Of a stretch of DNA of 64,000 bases, positions 33,987 through 44,480 are shown piece after piece. The stretch covers positions 66,296,559 through 66,360,558 of the forward strand of contig CATIUR010000001.1 of NCBI GenBank assembly GCA_949592205.1, read 5' to 3'. Every line of letters begins with the position of its first letter. Positions within the stretch are counted from its first letter, which is position 1. Made by a program: the position numbers and the translations under genes. The notes under the pieces are model-generated. The model was given only the letters and a program-made list of their open reading frames with translations, ran no database searches and was not told where the DNA came from. Source of the stretch: Helichrysum umbraculigerum (taxonomy: Eukaryota; Streptophyta; Magnoliopsida; Asterales; Asteraceae).

Positions 33987-36455
33987 TGTCGCACCCCCAA
34001 ATTATGATGCGGAAGCGGTTCGGGTCGGGGCGCGACTAATTACATATCACAGCACATAAGATATAATGAGCGAGTCTATATGCGTCGTTTACAACTTGTA
34101 TTTGATAAAATCAAAGTTTACATCAAAAATATAGTTACATTAGCTCGGTTGAAATTGAGAGATTTAAGTACATAATTAATCTATACAAAATATAATAATG
34201 CAGTTAAATCTTTGATTGTATGAATGCTGACTCGAGCTAATGATTCCTGCTTGGGCAGTCCAGCCTACTGCTGTGTACCTATGATACATGCTAAAATGGG
34301 TCAGCGAAAATGCTGTGAGCTCACAGGTTTGTATGTCAACACATATTTGTATGAACCGCAAGATTTATAATTGAATTTAAAATGTAATTAAGCAAAATAA
34401 AAGTTATACAGTCATGAGCACATAGTCTGAGCTTAATTTGAGTGTCAGGTCTAATTAAGGAAACCCAACTTGAATGCCACCTATGAGTGCCTAATCTACA
34501 CTCGTCTTCCCAAATACTAATACATCCGTCTGTCCAGTTAGTGCGTGCTAACCCGGATGAGGATTGTCAATCCTATATGATATCATATACTAACATTCAC
34601 GCTACTACGTATTACCAGACTATGCTATGGAGGGCTTTAAATTGATTAGCTTGAAACTCATGTAGTATTTGATTTGATTTGTAGTTGCGTTCAACTTGTA
34701 AAATAAAACGAGCAATAATATCACACCCCTGATTGAAAAGCAGTAAAATAGGGGCCATGAGACTCACCTGAGCCTTGTGTGTTTATGGAAATAAACTTGA
34801 ATTGATTAGCTTGTGAATTGATGTCCGGAGACTTGTAACGTAAGGGCGTTCGATACGCGCGATGGTTATTAATTGAATAGGTATCTTAAAAGACTACCCT
34901 TGTAGTTGTTTGTCCAAATTATCCCGATTTGGTTGATTGACTTGTCCAAATTGCTACGATTTGGTTGATTGATTTGAGTTTTGAAAAACGTGTACGGTCC
35001 GTTGGTGATTATTTGTAATAATAATCTCGATATTATTATATTGATTTTATGAGTGTTGTATTTAAAAATGTTTACAAACTTTTAGGTGATGGGGGTCCGG
35101 GGGAAGCGCCCCTGGTTAGCAGGGTTCCAGGGGTGGCAACCCCTGGCGGGGTCCAAGGGGCTAGCCCCTGGTTGGGGTCGAGATGCCAAGTCAGCTCGAA
35201 AAATTTTTATTTCTACTAAATTGCTTTGGTGAAAAACGCATCTGGACTTGAATTTGGGTGAAATCAAGTGATAAAATTTTGGTCTCGACACTTAGTAAAA
35301 ATGAGTTGCAAGTATTCTGTTTTTGGCGACACTAATCTAGTGTCGCTACGGGCTTAGGAGACACTTAGTAAGTATCGCTATATTTATGATTTTCAATAGT
35401 TGGGCGACACTTGAGTAGTGTCGCTATGGCGACACTTATGAATTTTGGCGTCACTAAGGGAGTGTCACTTAAGTAGTGTCACTATAGGGGCGACACTTAG
35501 GCATAGCAACACTTGGCTAGTGTCGCTAGTACTGTTTTTGGCACACTTGCGACACTTCCAACTGTTCGCCGGATTTTGAGCCGAAAACGTGTTTTCCAGC
35601 GACCACTTGTTCCAAATCTTTTACCCAACCCTTATATGGACATTTTAAGCTTATATAAACTACAAACATGTAAAAATGAATGAAATCGGAAAGTTTCGGG
35701 TTTTTGTCAGAAACTTACGCGGTGTCAAATCGAAAATCCGAAAAGATGAGGTTGTAGATCGTTGCGTGGTGGTTCTTTTTCTCTAATTATCTTGATGATT
35801 TGATGGTGTTTGGAGGTGTTATTTGTCGATTTTAATGGTGGTGGTGATGTTGGTGAGAATGGAAGAAAAGAGAGGAGAAAGAGGTAGAGAGAGGAGTAAG
35901 ATGGAAATGAGGTGTGGGTGGGATCCCCCTCCCCATTTGGCAGATTTTTCGGTGGGGGCCCACCGAGTGTGGGTCTCCGCTTTTTAGCTCCTTGTATTCG
36001 CGCTCCGTGTGGTGTTCGTTTAAACGTTAAATAATTATTTTACGCGTTTAAAATACGTGATTTAAAATACGAGTATTCATTCGATATTTTTATTGAAGTA
36101 TTTTATCAAATATTTTATGATAGTGTTATAACACATAATTTAGATTTGTTTGCGCATTTGACGTTATTTGTACGATACAACCTTGAATTGAGATATTGTC
36201 AAAATAATATTTTGGATATAATTGTGTTATTAAATAATATTATATTATTTAATAAAATTGTTCACCAACGTCCGTAATTAATTGAACCGAATTACATTCG
36301 ATTTGGAACTTGTACAATTTAATCAAATCGCATACTTGTATATATTCAACAATATATATTATTTGATACACAAATTAGCCTAATACAGAACTAATTACAT
36401 GTATTAAAACTTGATTAGGCCCTAATTAATAGTCCTAATTTTGACGTGTGTCACA
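33987..36455 (-). repeat. 3' LTR of element E (2469 bp)
   Basis: Matches 42097-44245 throughout except for about 320 extra bases near 35321-35646, made of GCGACACT/AGTGTCGC hairpin repeats. It is followed by the minus-strand PPT. Confidence 0.95.
35321..35646. repeat. GCGACACT/AGTGTCGC hairpin repeats present in only one LTR of element E
   Basis: Several small palindromes of the form GCGACACT, 4-6 bases, AGTGTCGC (first at about 35326-35346). The other LTR reads straight from CTGTTT to AAGCTTATATAAAC (about 43428-43445). TTTT lies at both edges in the longer copy, so a microhomology deletion in the right LTR is the simplest reading. Confidence 0.85.
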
Positions 36456-36470
36456 TTCTCCCCCTATTAG
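36456..36470 (-). other. Polypurine tract of element E
   Basis: The minus strand reads CTAATAGGGGGAGAA and then TGTGACA of the LTR. The same AGGGGGAGAATG pattern precedes the 3' LTRs of elements D and F. Confidence 0.85.
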
Positions 36471-36489
36471 AAGAATTTCGTCCCGAAAT

Positions 36490-39400
36490 TTAGCTTGAAG
36501 TCGTGTTTGAGGTAGCATCAGCGAATAACTGAGGATACTTGAGTTTCATCTGGTCCTCCCGTTCCCAGGTGAATTCCGGACCACGCCGCGAATTCCACCT
36601 GACTTTGACAATGGGAATACGACTTTGTTTGAGTTGTTTGACCTCACGGTCCATGATTTCGGTGGGTTCTTCAACAAAGTGAAGCTTGTCGTCAACCCGA
36701 ATTTCATCGAGTGGGATGATAAGTGTCTCATCAGACAGACACTTTTTCAAATTTGAAATGTGAAAAGTGGGATGCACACTGCTTAACTCGGATGGCAGCT
36801 GCAATCGATATGCCACTGGACCAATCCTTTCAAGGATCTCGAATGGTCCAATGTACCCGGGATTTAACTTCCCGCGTTTGCCGAAACGAATTACGCCTTT
36901 CCAAGGCGATACTTTGAGTAGTACTCGGTCCCCAACCTGGAACTCGAGTGGTTTGCGTCTCACGTCAGCATAACTTTTCCGACGATTACGTGCGGCTTTG
37001 AGCTTGTTTTGAATCTCAAAGATTTTCTCGGTTGTTTCGTGAATGATTTCTGGACCCGTGAGTTGGCTGTCCCCAATTTCGGTCCAACAGATAGGTGATC
37101 GGCACTTACGACCGTACAGTGCCTCGAAAGGTGCAGCCTTGATGCTGGTATGATAGCTATTGTTGTACGAAAACTCGCACAATGGTAGGTGTCGTTTCCA
37201 GTTTACACCGAAGTCAACTACGCAGGCCCGTAGCATGTCTTCCAGTGTTTGAATTGTTCGTTCACTTTGGCCGTCGGTTTGAGGATGGTATGCGGTACTC
37301 ATATCGAGACGGGTACCCAATGATTTTTGAAGTGACTGCCAAAATTGAGATGTGAAACGACTATCCCTGTCGGAGATAATCGAGATTGGAACACCGTGTC
37401 GGGTTACGATTTCTTTCAGATAAATTCGGGTAAGGCGTTCCATTTTGTCGGTTTCTTTGATCGCCAGGAAGTGAGCAGACTTGGTGAGACGATCGACGAT
37501 CACCCAAATGGTATCGCAACCGTTCGACGACTTGGGTAGTTTGGTTATGAAATCCATGGCGATTTGTTCCCATTTCCATTCGGGAATGCTGGGTTGTTGA
37601 AGTAAACCAGAAGGTTTTTGGTATTCAGCTTTGACCTTTGAGCAAGTAAGACACTTGCTGACATAGGTGGCGATTTCGGCTTTCATGTTCGGCCACCAAT
37701 AGAATTCCTTGATGCCGTGGTACATTTTATCGGATCCCGGGTGAATAGAGTATTTGGACTTGTGAGCTTCATCCATCACCAAGTCTCGCAGGTTCCCAAA
37801 ATTAGGCAACCAGATTCGGTTTGAGAAACTCCTAATTCCGTTAGTTCTGATTTCAAATTGTTTGTCCATGCCTCGCAAGGCTTCGTTTTTGACATTATCA
37901 GGTTTAAGGGCCTCGAGTTGAGCAGTAAGAATCTGAAGGTTTAGATCATTGTGAATAGTCATACTGAGGGCTCGGACTCGAAGTGGTTTTGATCGTTCCT
38001 TTCCACTGAGGGCATCGGCAACAACATTTGCCTTCCTTGGATGGTATTTGATCTCGCAATCGTAATCGGTAAGCAACTCAACCCAGCGACGTTGCCTCAT
38101 GTTGAGATCCTTTTGATCGAATATGTGTTGGAGACTTTTGTGGTCGGTGAAGATTGTGCACTTAGTGCCGTAAAGATAATGTCTCCAGATTTTGAGAGCA
38201 AAAACGACTGCTCCAAGTTCGAGGTCATGCGTAGTGTAGTTATTTTCGTGGATTTTGAGTTGTCGTGAGGCGTAAGCAATGACCTTGTCTCGTTGCATCA
38301 ACACACAACCGAGACCTTGATGTGAGGCATCGCAGTATACCACGAAGTCATCGGTGCCTTCGGGTAATGATAAGATTGGAGCACTGCAAAGCTTTTGTTT
38401 CAGAAGTTGAAATGATGACTCTTGTTTTTCAGTCCAGTCGAACTTTTTGTCTTTCTGAGTCAGTGTCGTGAGTGGCAAGGCTATCTTTGAGAAGTTCTCG
38501 ATGAATCGTCGATAGTAGCCGGTCAGTCCTAAAAACTGCCGTACTTCTGTTGGAGTTGTCGGCGATTGCCAATTTTTGATAGCCTCGATTTTAGATGGAT
38601 CCACATGAATTCCCTGACTATCGATAACGTGTCCAAGGAATTGAACGGTTTGTATCCAGAACTCACACTTGGAGAATTTGGCGTAAAGCTCCTCGTGTCT
38701 AAGTAGTTCTAAAATGGTTTTGAGATGTTGCGCGTGTTCTTGTTCGCTGCGCGAGTATATGAGGATGTCGTCAATGAAAACGATGACAAACTTATCGAGA
38801 TAAGGTTTGCACACCCGATTCATAAGGTCCATGAATACAACAGGTGTGTTGGTTAGACCGAATGGCATCACCTGGAATTCGTAATGCCCATAACGGGTTC
38901 TGAAAGCAGTTTTTGGGATATCGGTGTCGCGAACACGTAGTTGATGATAACCTGACCGAAGATCGATCTTTGAATAAAAACTCGACCCTTGAAGTTGGTC
39001 AAACAGGTCATCGATGCGCGGGAGTGGATATCGGTTCTTGACGGTTAACTTGTTCAACTCTCGATAGTCGATATACATTCTGAATGAACCGTCCTTCTTT
39101 TTAACAAACATGACTGGAGCTCCCCAAGGCGAAGAACTCGGTCTGATGAATCCTCTGTCCAGGAGTTCCTGTAATTGGGTGGACAACTCCTGAAGTTCGG
39201 ATGGGGCTAAACGGTATGGTGCTCGGGCCACAGGTGCGGCACCTGGCACGAGATCGATTGAGAACTCAACCTGTCTAGGTGGTGGTAGACCAGGCAGTTC
39301 TTCAGGAAAGACTTCTGGAAAGTCTCGAACGATCGGCACATCCTCAAGTCGCTTCTCCTCCGACTTTTTCTCCATGATGTGTGCGAGGATTGCTGGGTAA

Positions 39401-39876
39401 CCCTTCCTCATAAATTTATGGGTTTTCAAGCAAGATATGATATTGAGTCTCGTCCCACCGGTCTCCCCCTGTATGACCAAGGTTCTACCGGCGGCGAGAG
39501 GGATTCGAATGACCTTTTCGTAACAGATGATTTCAGCGCGGTGTTTGGACAACCAATCCATACCAATAATGACGTCGAAACTTCCTATTTCAACAGGCAT
39601 AAGATCGATTGAGAAGGTTTCGTCGGCTAGGTTTAAAGTGAAATTAGGTATCACACTATCGGTTTCTATGAGTTTACCATTTGCAAGTTCTACGGTGTAC
39701 TTAACATCTAAGGCAACGGGGGTGAGGTCAAGTAGTGGACAAAACTCATCGGAAATAAAGCTTCTATCAGCACCAGTATCAAATAGAACAGAAGCAGTTA
39801 AGTTGTTGAGGAGGAACATACCCGTGACCACATTCGGGTCTTGACGGGCATCTCCAGCATTGAGAACAAAAGCCCT
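36490..39876 (-). CDS. Pol of element E: protease, RT, RNase H, integrase, chromodomain
   Basis: Open for 1113 codons from the first ATG, in the same frame as gag; the frame extends up to a TGA at 39877. Protease: LFDTGADRSFIS near residue 20. RT: VFIDDILIYS near residue 355. RNase H: VYCDASHQGLG and FTDHKSLQHIF. Integrase zinc region: HPGSDKMYHG and CLTCSKVK; D,D,E in MDFITKL, ISDRDSRF and DGQSERTIQ. The C-terminal 60 residues (EIMDREVKQL, VRWNSRRGPEFTWERE) are a chromodomain of the Tekay type. Unusual changes against element F include MYIDYREL for MCIDYREL and NTPVVF for NAPAVF in RT, which may reduce activity. Confidence 0.93.
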   Translation of the reverse strand, partial: RAFVLNAGDARQDPNVVTGMFLLNNLTASVLFDTGADRSFISDEFCPLLDLTPVALDVKYTVELANGKLIETDSVIPNFTLNLADETFSIDLMPVEIGSFDVIIGMDWLSKHRAEIICYEKVIRIPLAAGRTLVIQGETGGTRLNIISCLKTHKFMRKGYPAILAHIMEKKSEEKRLEDVPIVRDFPEVFPEELPGLPPPRQVEFSIDLVPGAAPVARAPYRLAPSELQELSTQLQELLDRGFIRPSSSPWGAPVMFVKKKDGSFRMYIDYRELNKLTVKNRYPLPRIDDLFDQLQGSSFYSKIDLRSGYHQLRVRDTDIPKTAFRTRYGHYEFQVMPFGLTNTPVVFMDLMNRVCKPYLDKFVIVFIDDILIYSRSEQEHAQHLKTILELLRHEELYAKFSKCEFWIQTVQFLGHVIDSQGIHVDPSKIEAIKNWQSPTTPTEVRQFLGLTGYYRRFIENFSKIALPLTTLTQKDKKFDWTEKQESSFQLLKQKLCSAPILSLPEGTDDFVVYCDASHQGLGCVLMQRDKVIAYASRQLKIHENNYTTHDLELGAVVFALKIWRHYLYGTKCTIFTDHKSLQHIFDQKDLNMRQRRWVELLTDYDCEIKYHPRKANVVADALSGKERSKPLRVRALSMTIHNDLNLQILTAQLEALKPDNVKNEALRGMDKQFEIRTNGIRSFSNRIWLPNFGNLRDLVMDEAHKSKYSIHPGSDKMYHGIKEFYWWPNMKAEIATYVSKCLTCSKVKAEYQKPSGLLQQPSIPEWKWEQIAMDFITKLPKSSNGCDTIWVIVDRLTKSAHFLAIKETDKMERLTRIYLKEIVTRHGVPISIISDRDSRFTSQFWQSLQKSLGTRLDMSTAYHPQTDGQSERTIQTLEDMLRACVVDFGVNWKRHLPLCEFSYNNSYHTSIKAAPFEALYGRKCRSPICWTEIGDSQLTGPEIIHETTEKIFEIQNKLKAARNRRKSYADVRRKPLEFQVGDRVLLKVSPWKGVIRFGKRGKLNPGYIGPFEILERIGPVAYRLQLPSELSSVHPTFHISNLKKCLSDETLIIPLDEIRVDDKLHFVEEPTEIMDREVKQLKQSRIPIVKVRWNSRRGPEFTWEREDQMKLKYPQLFADATSNTTSS

Positions 39877-40899
39877 TCATTTTGCGTCGTTGTTGTTGTT
39901 CTTCCGTTTAGGACACGCATCTCTGAAGTGTCCAGTCTCTCCACATCCATAACAGGATTTGGGTTGTTGGGTGTTGTTGTTGGGTTTGGGAGCTTTGCAA
40001 TCCTTAGAGGAATGCCTGTACTTCCTGCAGTTGTTGCAGGGAGACTTGCATGGACCATGGTGGTGGTAGTTGCATTTGGAACAGTATGGTCTGTCCCCAG
40101 TGTAGGCGCGTTTGGGTTCAGAATTGGTGTTGTACACTTAGATGGTATTGGGCTTTTTGTTTTGGTTGTTGTGGGGTTCAGATGATTTGCGTTTGTTGTT
40201 GTTGGAAGAGTTGTTGGATGCCTCACGGTTGACAACTAGTGCCATTAGTTCATGTGCTAGCCGGATAGCACTTTCAGTGGTGGTTGGTTTGGCCGAGGCG
40301 ACATTCCCCTGAATGCTCTCAGGAAGGCCGCGGATGTACCTTTTGATGCCTTTTGCCTCCGGTTCAACCAATCCCGGGCATAGTAAGGCGAACTGTTGGA
40401 ACTTGGTGGTATAACCCTCAATATCGGTACCCTGCACCGCCAAGTGCCAAAACTCTTCCTCCAGACGGTGTAGGGCTTCTTTGGGACAGTACATCTCCGT
40501 TAGCTTCTTCTTCAATTCAGCCCAAGGGAGCTGGTTTGCTATTTTGATGCCCACAGAGTTGGCGTGGGTGTTCCACCATGTACGAGTACCTTCCTGAAAG
40601 GTGTATGCAGCGAACTTGACTTTGTTATCCTCCGCACAGTTGCAGAGGTTGAAAACAGATTCCATCCGTTCTATCCAACGGATCAGCCCAATGGCACCTT
40701 CCGTGCCCTTGAACTATAGTGGTTTGCAGCTGACAAAGTCCTTGTAAGAACAAGGCTTGATGACAGGGGTATTACTGGGAGCTTCACCAGTATTTCGGGA
40801 GTTTCGAGGCGAGTCCCGAGCAGCCAAGGCATTTGCCACAGCTCGAGAAACGATAGCATTGATTTCCGCATCACTGTAACTTTTCTTCTTGGGCGGCAT
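39877..40899 (-). pseudogene. Gag of element E with three in-frame nonsense codons
   Basis: The ATG at 40899 starts MPPKKKSYSD, the same start as in element F. Capsid (TWWNTHANS, GYTTKFQQF) and two CCHC-type knuckles (CNNCRKYRHSSKDC, CYGCGETGHFRDAC) follow. Stops are TAG at 40714-40716, TAA at 40138-40140 and TGA at 39877-39879; the last replaces the Gly of the gag-pol linker. All segments and pol (36490) share one frame, so in the parent gag-pol was a single ORF with no frameshift. Divergence since insertion is therefore point mutation only. Confidence 0.9.
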
Positions 40900-41197
40900 G
40901 ATTCTTCAAGAAAGAAACAAAAGGTACATAAGAAATTGTACCAGAGTGAAAATTTCAACAGATGCATATATGTAAAAGCGGTAACTTACGACATCATAAT
41001 GTAAAATCAATAATATAGAATAATCGAGGGGAATTGTCAATTGATATTACGAGTTCAAAAGATGATAGACAATTCCCAATTACGAGTTCCAAAAGTTAAA
41101 GGATTAGGTGTTTTACAAAAGTACCGGGAATTGTTACATCCGGTCGAAATTACATAGGTCCTACGAAAGCATAATATAGTACAGATTTCAGCCTAAG

Positions 41198-41692
41198 CTA
41201 ATTCTGACGTAGATTGAGTTGTGGCAGCAGTGCAGTGAGATGGTTCACAGACTCTGCAAGTCTGTTGGCAGTTCGGAGGGCGTCCTCAGTTTCCCTTAGA
41301 CGTGTCTCGCACTGATGTAGCCTTGATTGTAGGACAGATATTTCATTTCGGTTGCCAATCACTTGGTTGTGGACAACCTCCATGGTTTCGACTGTTTCTT
41401 CCACTTGATTTTGAAGAGTGTTCATGGTGTTGACAGTGTGTTCGTGATCTTCAGAGACTTGCTCGATTCGTTCCATAGCTGTGAGTCTCCAGTTTTTGCG
41501 AGTTTCTTGGAGTTCGATATCCATAGCGTTAAGTCGTTGTTCGTGGTGATGTACCCTAGCGGCTAAGTCCGGTAGAGTGGGGTGAGTTGGATATGGGCTA
41601 GCCCGAGGAGACCTGGTGTCCCTCCTAGCTACCCTTGAGGTTTGTGATTCGTACGGATAAGAGCGCGATGAACTGGGTGGTGTGTTTGCCAT
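41198..41692 (-). CDS. Small coiled-coil ORF between the 5' LTR and gag of element E
   Basis: 164 codons, intact, same sense as gag-pol, ending about 300 bases before the gag ATG. The N-terminal 55 residues are Ser/Pro/Arg-rich (MANTPPSSSRSY). Residues 60-150 are mostly helical with regular hydrophobic spacing (Val-Met-Leu between Glu/Arg/Gln), a predicted coiled coil. No cysteine knuckle and no enzyme motif. Element F keeps a decayed start of the same ORF (MANTPTETSS at 50824) in the same position, so it was inherited in the family. I do not recognise a function; capsid assembly or RNA packaging is a guess. Confidence 0.65.
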   Translation of the reverse strand: MANTPPSSSRSYPYESQTSRVARRDTRSPRASPYPTHPTLPDLAARVHHHEQRLNAMDIELQETRKNWRLTAMERIEQVSEDHEHTVNTMNTLQNQVEETVETMEVVHNQVIGNRNEISVLQSRLHQCETRLRETEDALRTANRLAESVNHLTALLPQLNLRQN

Positions 41693-41779
41693 TCTGAGAC
41701 AAAGCGTTAGAAAGAATGAGGCCTATATCCATATAATATATAATATAGCCTGAGATATTGAGCGGGAGCGAGGCCTATC

Positions 41780-41781
<2 letters not shown>

Positions 41782-41821
<40 letters not shown>
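41782..41821. repeat. (TA)n microsatellite in the leader of element E
   Basis: About 20 TA units between the PBS and the coiled-coil ORF. Confidence 0.95.
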
Positions 41822-41823
<2 letters not shown>

Positions 41824-42082
41824 ATAATAGCCTAAGGTGTCTAGCACAGACTTGTTTGAGTCTCGGTTCTCTCGAGGTCAGAGTCAACTAGTGTATTCCT
41901 GTTCAACATAATCGTTTCAGACCTTACTTCATCTTTCCTTAATTGTACATAGTTGATCAGGCTATGTTAAATTAAAGTCGTATGCTGTAATTCCTGAACC
42001 AGTCATGCCTAAATAAGAGAATATTGCCTAACGGTCATAGTCTAGGCCCACTAAATGTAACCTAGTTCATTATAACCATAGG

Positions 42083-42094
42083 CTCTGATACCAA
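42083..42094 (-). other. Primer binding site of element E (initiator tRNA-Met)
   Basis: Plus GCTCTGATACCA within GGCTCTGATACCAATA, two to three bases from the LTR start at 42097. Confidence 0.9.
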
Positions 42095-42096
42095 TA

Positions 42097-44245
42097 TGTC
42101 GCACCCCCAAATTATGATGCGGAAGCGGTTCGGGTCAGGGCGCGACTAATTACATATCACAGCACATAAGATATAATGAGCGACTCTATATGCGTCGTTT
42201 ACAACTTGTATTTGATAAAATCAAAGTTTACATCAAAAATATAGTTACATTAGCTCGGTTTAAATTGAGAGATTTAAGTACATAATTAATCTATACAAAA
42301 TATAATAATGCAGTTAAATCTCTGATTGTATGAATGCTGACTCGAGTTAATGATTCCTGCTTGGGCAGTCCAGCCTACTGCTGTGTACCTGTGATACATG
42401 CTAAAATGGGTCAGCGAAAATGCTGGCGAGTTCACAGGTTTGTATGTCAACACATATTTGTATGAACCACAAGATTTATAATTGAATTTAAAATGCAATT
42501 AAGCAAAATAAAAGTTATACAGTCATGAGCACATAGTCTGAGCTTAACTTGAGTGTCAGGTCCAATTAAGGAAACCCAACTTGAATGCCTCCTACGAGTG
42601 CCTAATCTACACTCGTCTTCCCAAATGCTAATACATCCGTTTGACCAGTTAGTGCGTGCTAACCCGGATGAGGATTGTCAATCCTATATGATATCATATA
42701 CTAACATTCACGCTACTACGTATTACCAGACTATGCTATGGAGGGCTTTAAATTGATTAGCTTGAAACTCATGTAGTATTTAATTTGATTTGTACTTGCG
42801 TTCAACTTGTAAAATAAAACGAGCAATAACATCACACCCCTGATTGAAAAGCAGTAAAATAGGGGCCATTAGACTCACCTGAGCCTTGCGTGTTTATGGA
42901 AATAAACTTGAATTGATTAGCTTGTGAATTGATGTCCGGAGACTTGTAACCTGAGGGCGTTCAATACGTGCGATGGTTATTAATTGAATAGGTATCTTAA
43001 AAGACTACCCTTGTAGTTGTTTGTCCAAATTATCCAGATTTGGTTGATTGACTTGTCCAAATTACTACGATTTGGTTGATTGATTTGAGTTTTGAAAAAC
43101 GTATACGGTCCGTTGGTGATTGTTTGTAATAATAATCTCGATATTATTATATTGATTTTTGAAGTGTTGTACTTAAAAATGTTTACAAACTTTTAGGTGA
43201 CGGGGGTCCAGGGGCAGCGCCCCTGGTTAGCGGGGTTCCAGGGGTGGCAACCCCTGGCGGGCTCCAAGGGGCTGGCCCCTGGTTGGGGTCGAGATGCCAA
43301 GTCAGCTCAAAAAAAATTTATTTCTACTAAATTGCTTTGGTGAAAAACGCATCTGGACTTGAATTTGGGTGAAATCAAGTGATAAAATTTTGGTCTCGAC
43401 ACTTAGTAAAAATGAGTTGCAAGTATTCTGTTTAAGCTTATATAAACTACAAACATGTAAAAATGAGTGAAATCGGAGAGTTTCGGGTTTTTGTCGGAAA
43501 CTTATGCGGTGTCGAATCGAAAATCCGAAAAGATGAGGTTGTAGATCGTTGCGTTGTGGTTCCTTTTCTTTAATTATCTTGATGATTTGATGGTGTTTGG
43601 AGGTGTTATTTGTCGATTTTAGTGGTGGTGGTGATGTTGGTGAGAATAGAAGAAAAGAGAGGAGAAAGAGGTAGAGAGAGAAGGAGTAAGATGGAAATGA
43701 GGTGTGGGTGGGATCCCCCTCCCCATTTGGCAGATTTTTCGGTGGGGGCCCACCGAGTGTGGGTCTCCGCTTTTTAGCTCCGTGTATTCGCGCTCCGTAT
43801 GGTGTTCGTTTAAACGTTAAATAATTATTTTACGCGTTTAAAATATGTGATTTAAAATACGAGTATTCATTTGATATTTTTATTGAAGTATTTTATCAAA
43901 TATTTTATGATAGTGTTATAACACATAATTTAGATTTGTTTGCGCATTTGACGTTATTTGTACGATACAACTTTGAATTGAGATATTGTCAAAATAATAT
44001 TTTGGATATAATTGTGTTATTAAATAATATTATATTATTTAATAAAATCGTTCACCAACGTCCGTGATTAATTGAACCGAATTACATTCGATTTGGAACT
44101 TGTACGATTTAATCAAATCGCATACTTGTATATATTCAACAATATATATTATTTGATACACAAATTAGCCTAACACAGAACTAATTACATGTATTAAAAC
44201 TTGATTAGGCCCTAATTAATAGTCCTAATTTTGACGGGTGTCACA
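42097..44245 (-). repeat. 5' LTR of element E (2149 bp)
   Basis: Partner of 33987-36455, ending GGGTGTCACA before the CTTTA duplication. It lacks the roughly 320-bp hairpin block of the other copy. Confidence 0.95.
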
Positions 44246-44250
44246 CTTTA

Positions 44251-44480
44251 ACAATTATATTATTCGAATGTCGCTTCGAACCTAGTGCTTGGTAAACTTT
44301 AACCACTTTTGAACATGCGACTTATTAAACTATACAACGAGTATACCAAAACTATTATGAGTTACGCGGTAACTTATGACGTCACATTGGTGACTACACA
44401 TCTTTTCAGAAACACATACGTCCGACGTAACGACATGGACTAAAATCTCGGGACGAGATTTCTCTAACAGGGGGAGAATG
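44251..44480 (+). other. 3' tail of element D with polypurine tract
   Basis: Continues element D after the CTTTA site of element E. There is no RT or integrase coding. It ends ATCTCGGGACGAGATTTCT...AACAGGGGGAGAATG, a close match to the end of element F (TTTCGGGACGAAATTCTGTTAACAAGGGGAGAATG), then the LTR TGACACCCC. Between gag and this tail only a few hundred bases exist, so D is a gag-only element. Confidence 0.8.

Larger units (their letters stand above)
33987..44245 (-). mobile_element. Element E: Tekay-like chromovirus, complete, TSD CTTTA
   Basis: Complete 10.26 kb element on the minus strand. A perfect 5-bp duplication, CTTTA, flanks it at 33982-33986 and 44246-44250. LTRs are 33987-36455 and 42097-44245, starting TGTCGC and ending TCACA. 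PPT, gag-pol in one frame, an extra small ORF and an initiator tRNA-Met PBS are present. A C-terminal chromodomain-like region after integrase and RT text place it in the Tekay/Del lineage. It interrupts element D after its gag. LTR substitutions amount to a few per cent by eye. Confidence 0.95.

Noticed and set aside
40353..40547. Plus-strand ORFs within gag and pol of element E (for example 39841-40185)
   Set aside because: Antisense shadows of the gag frame; the minus-strand frame has the capsid and zinc-knuckle motifs.
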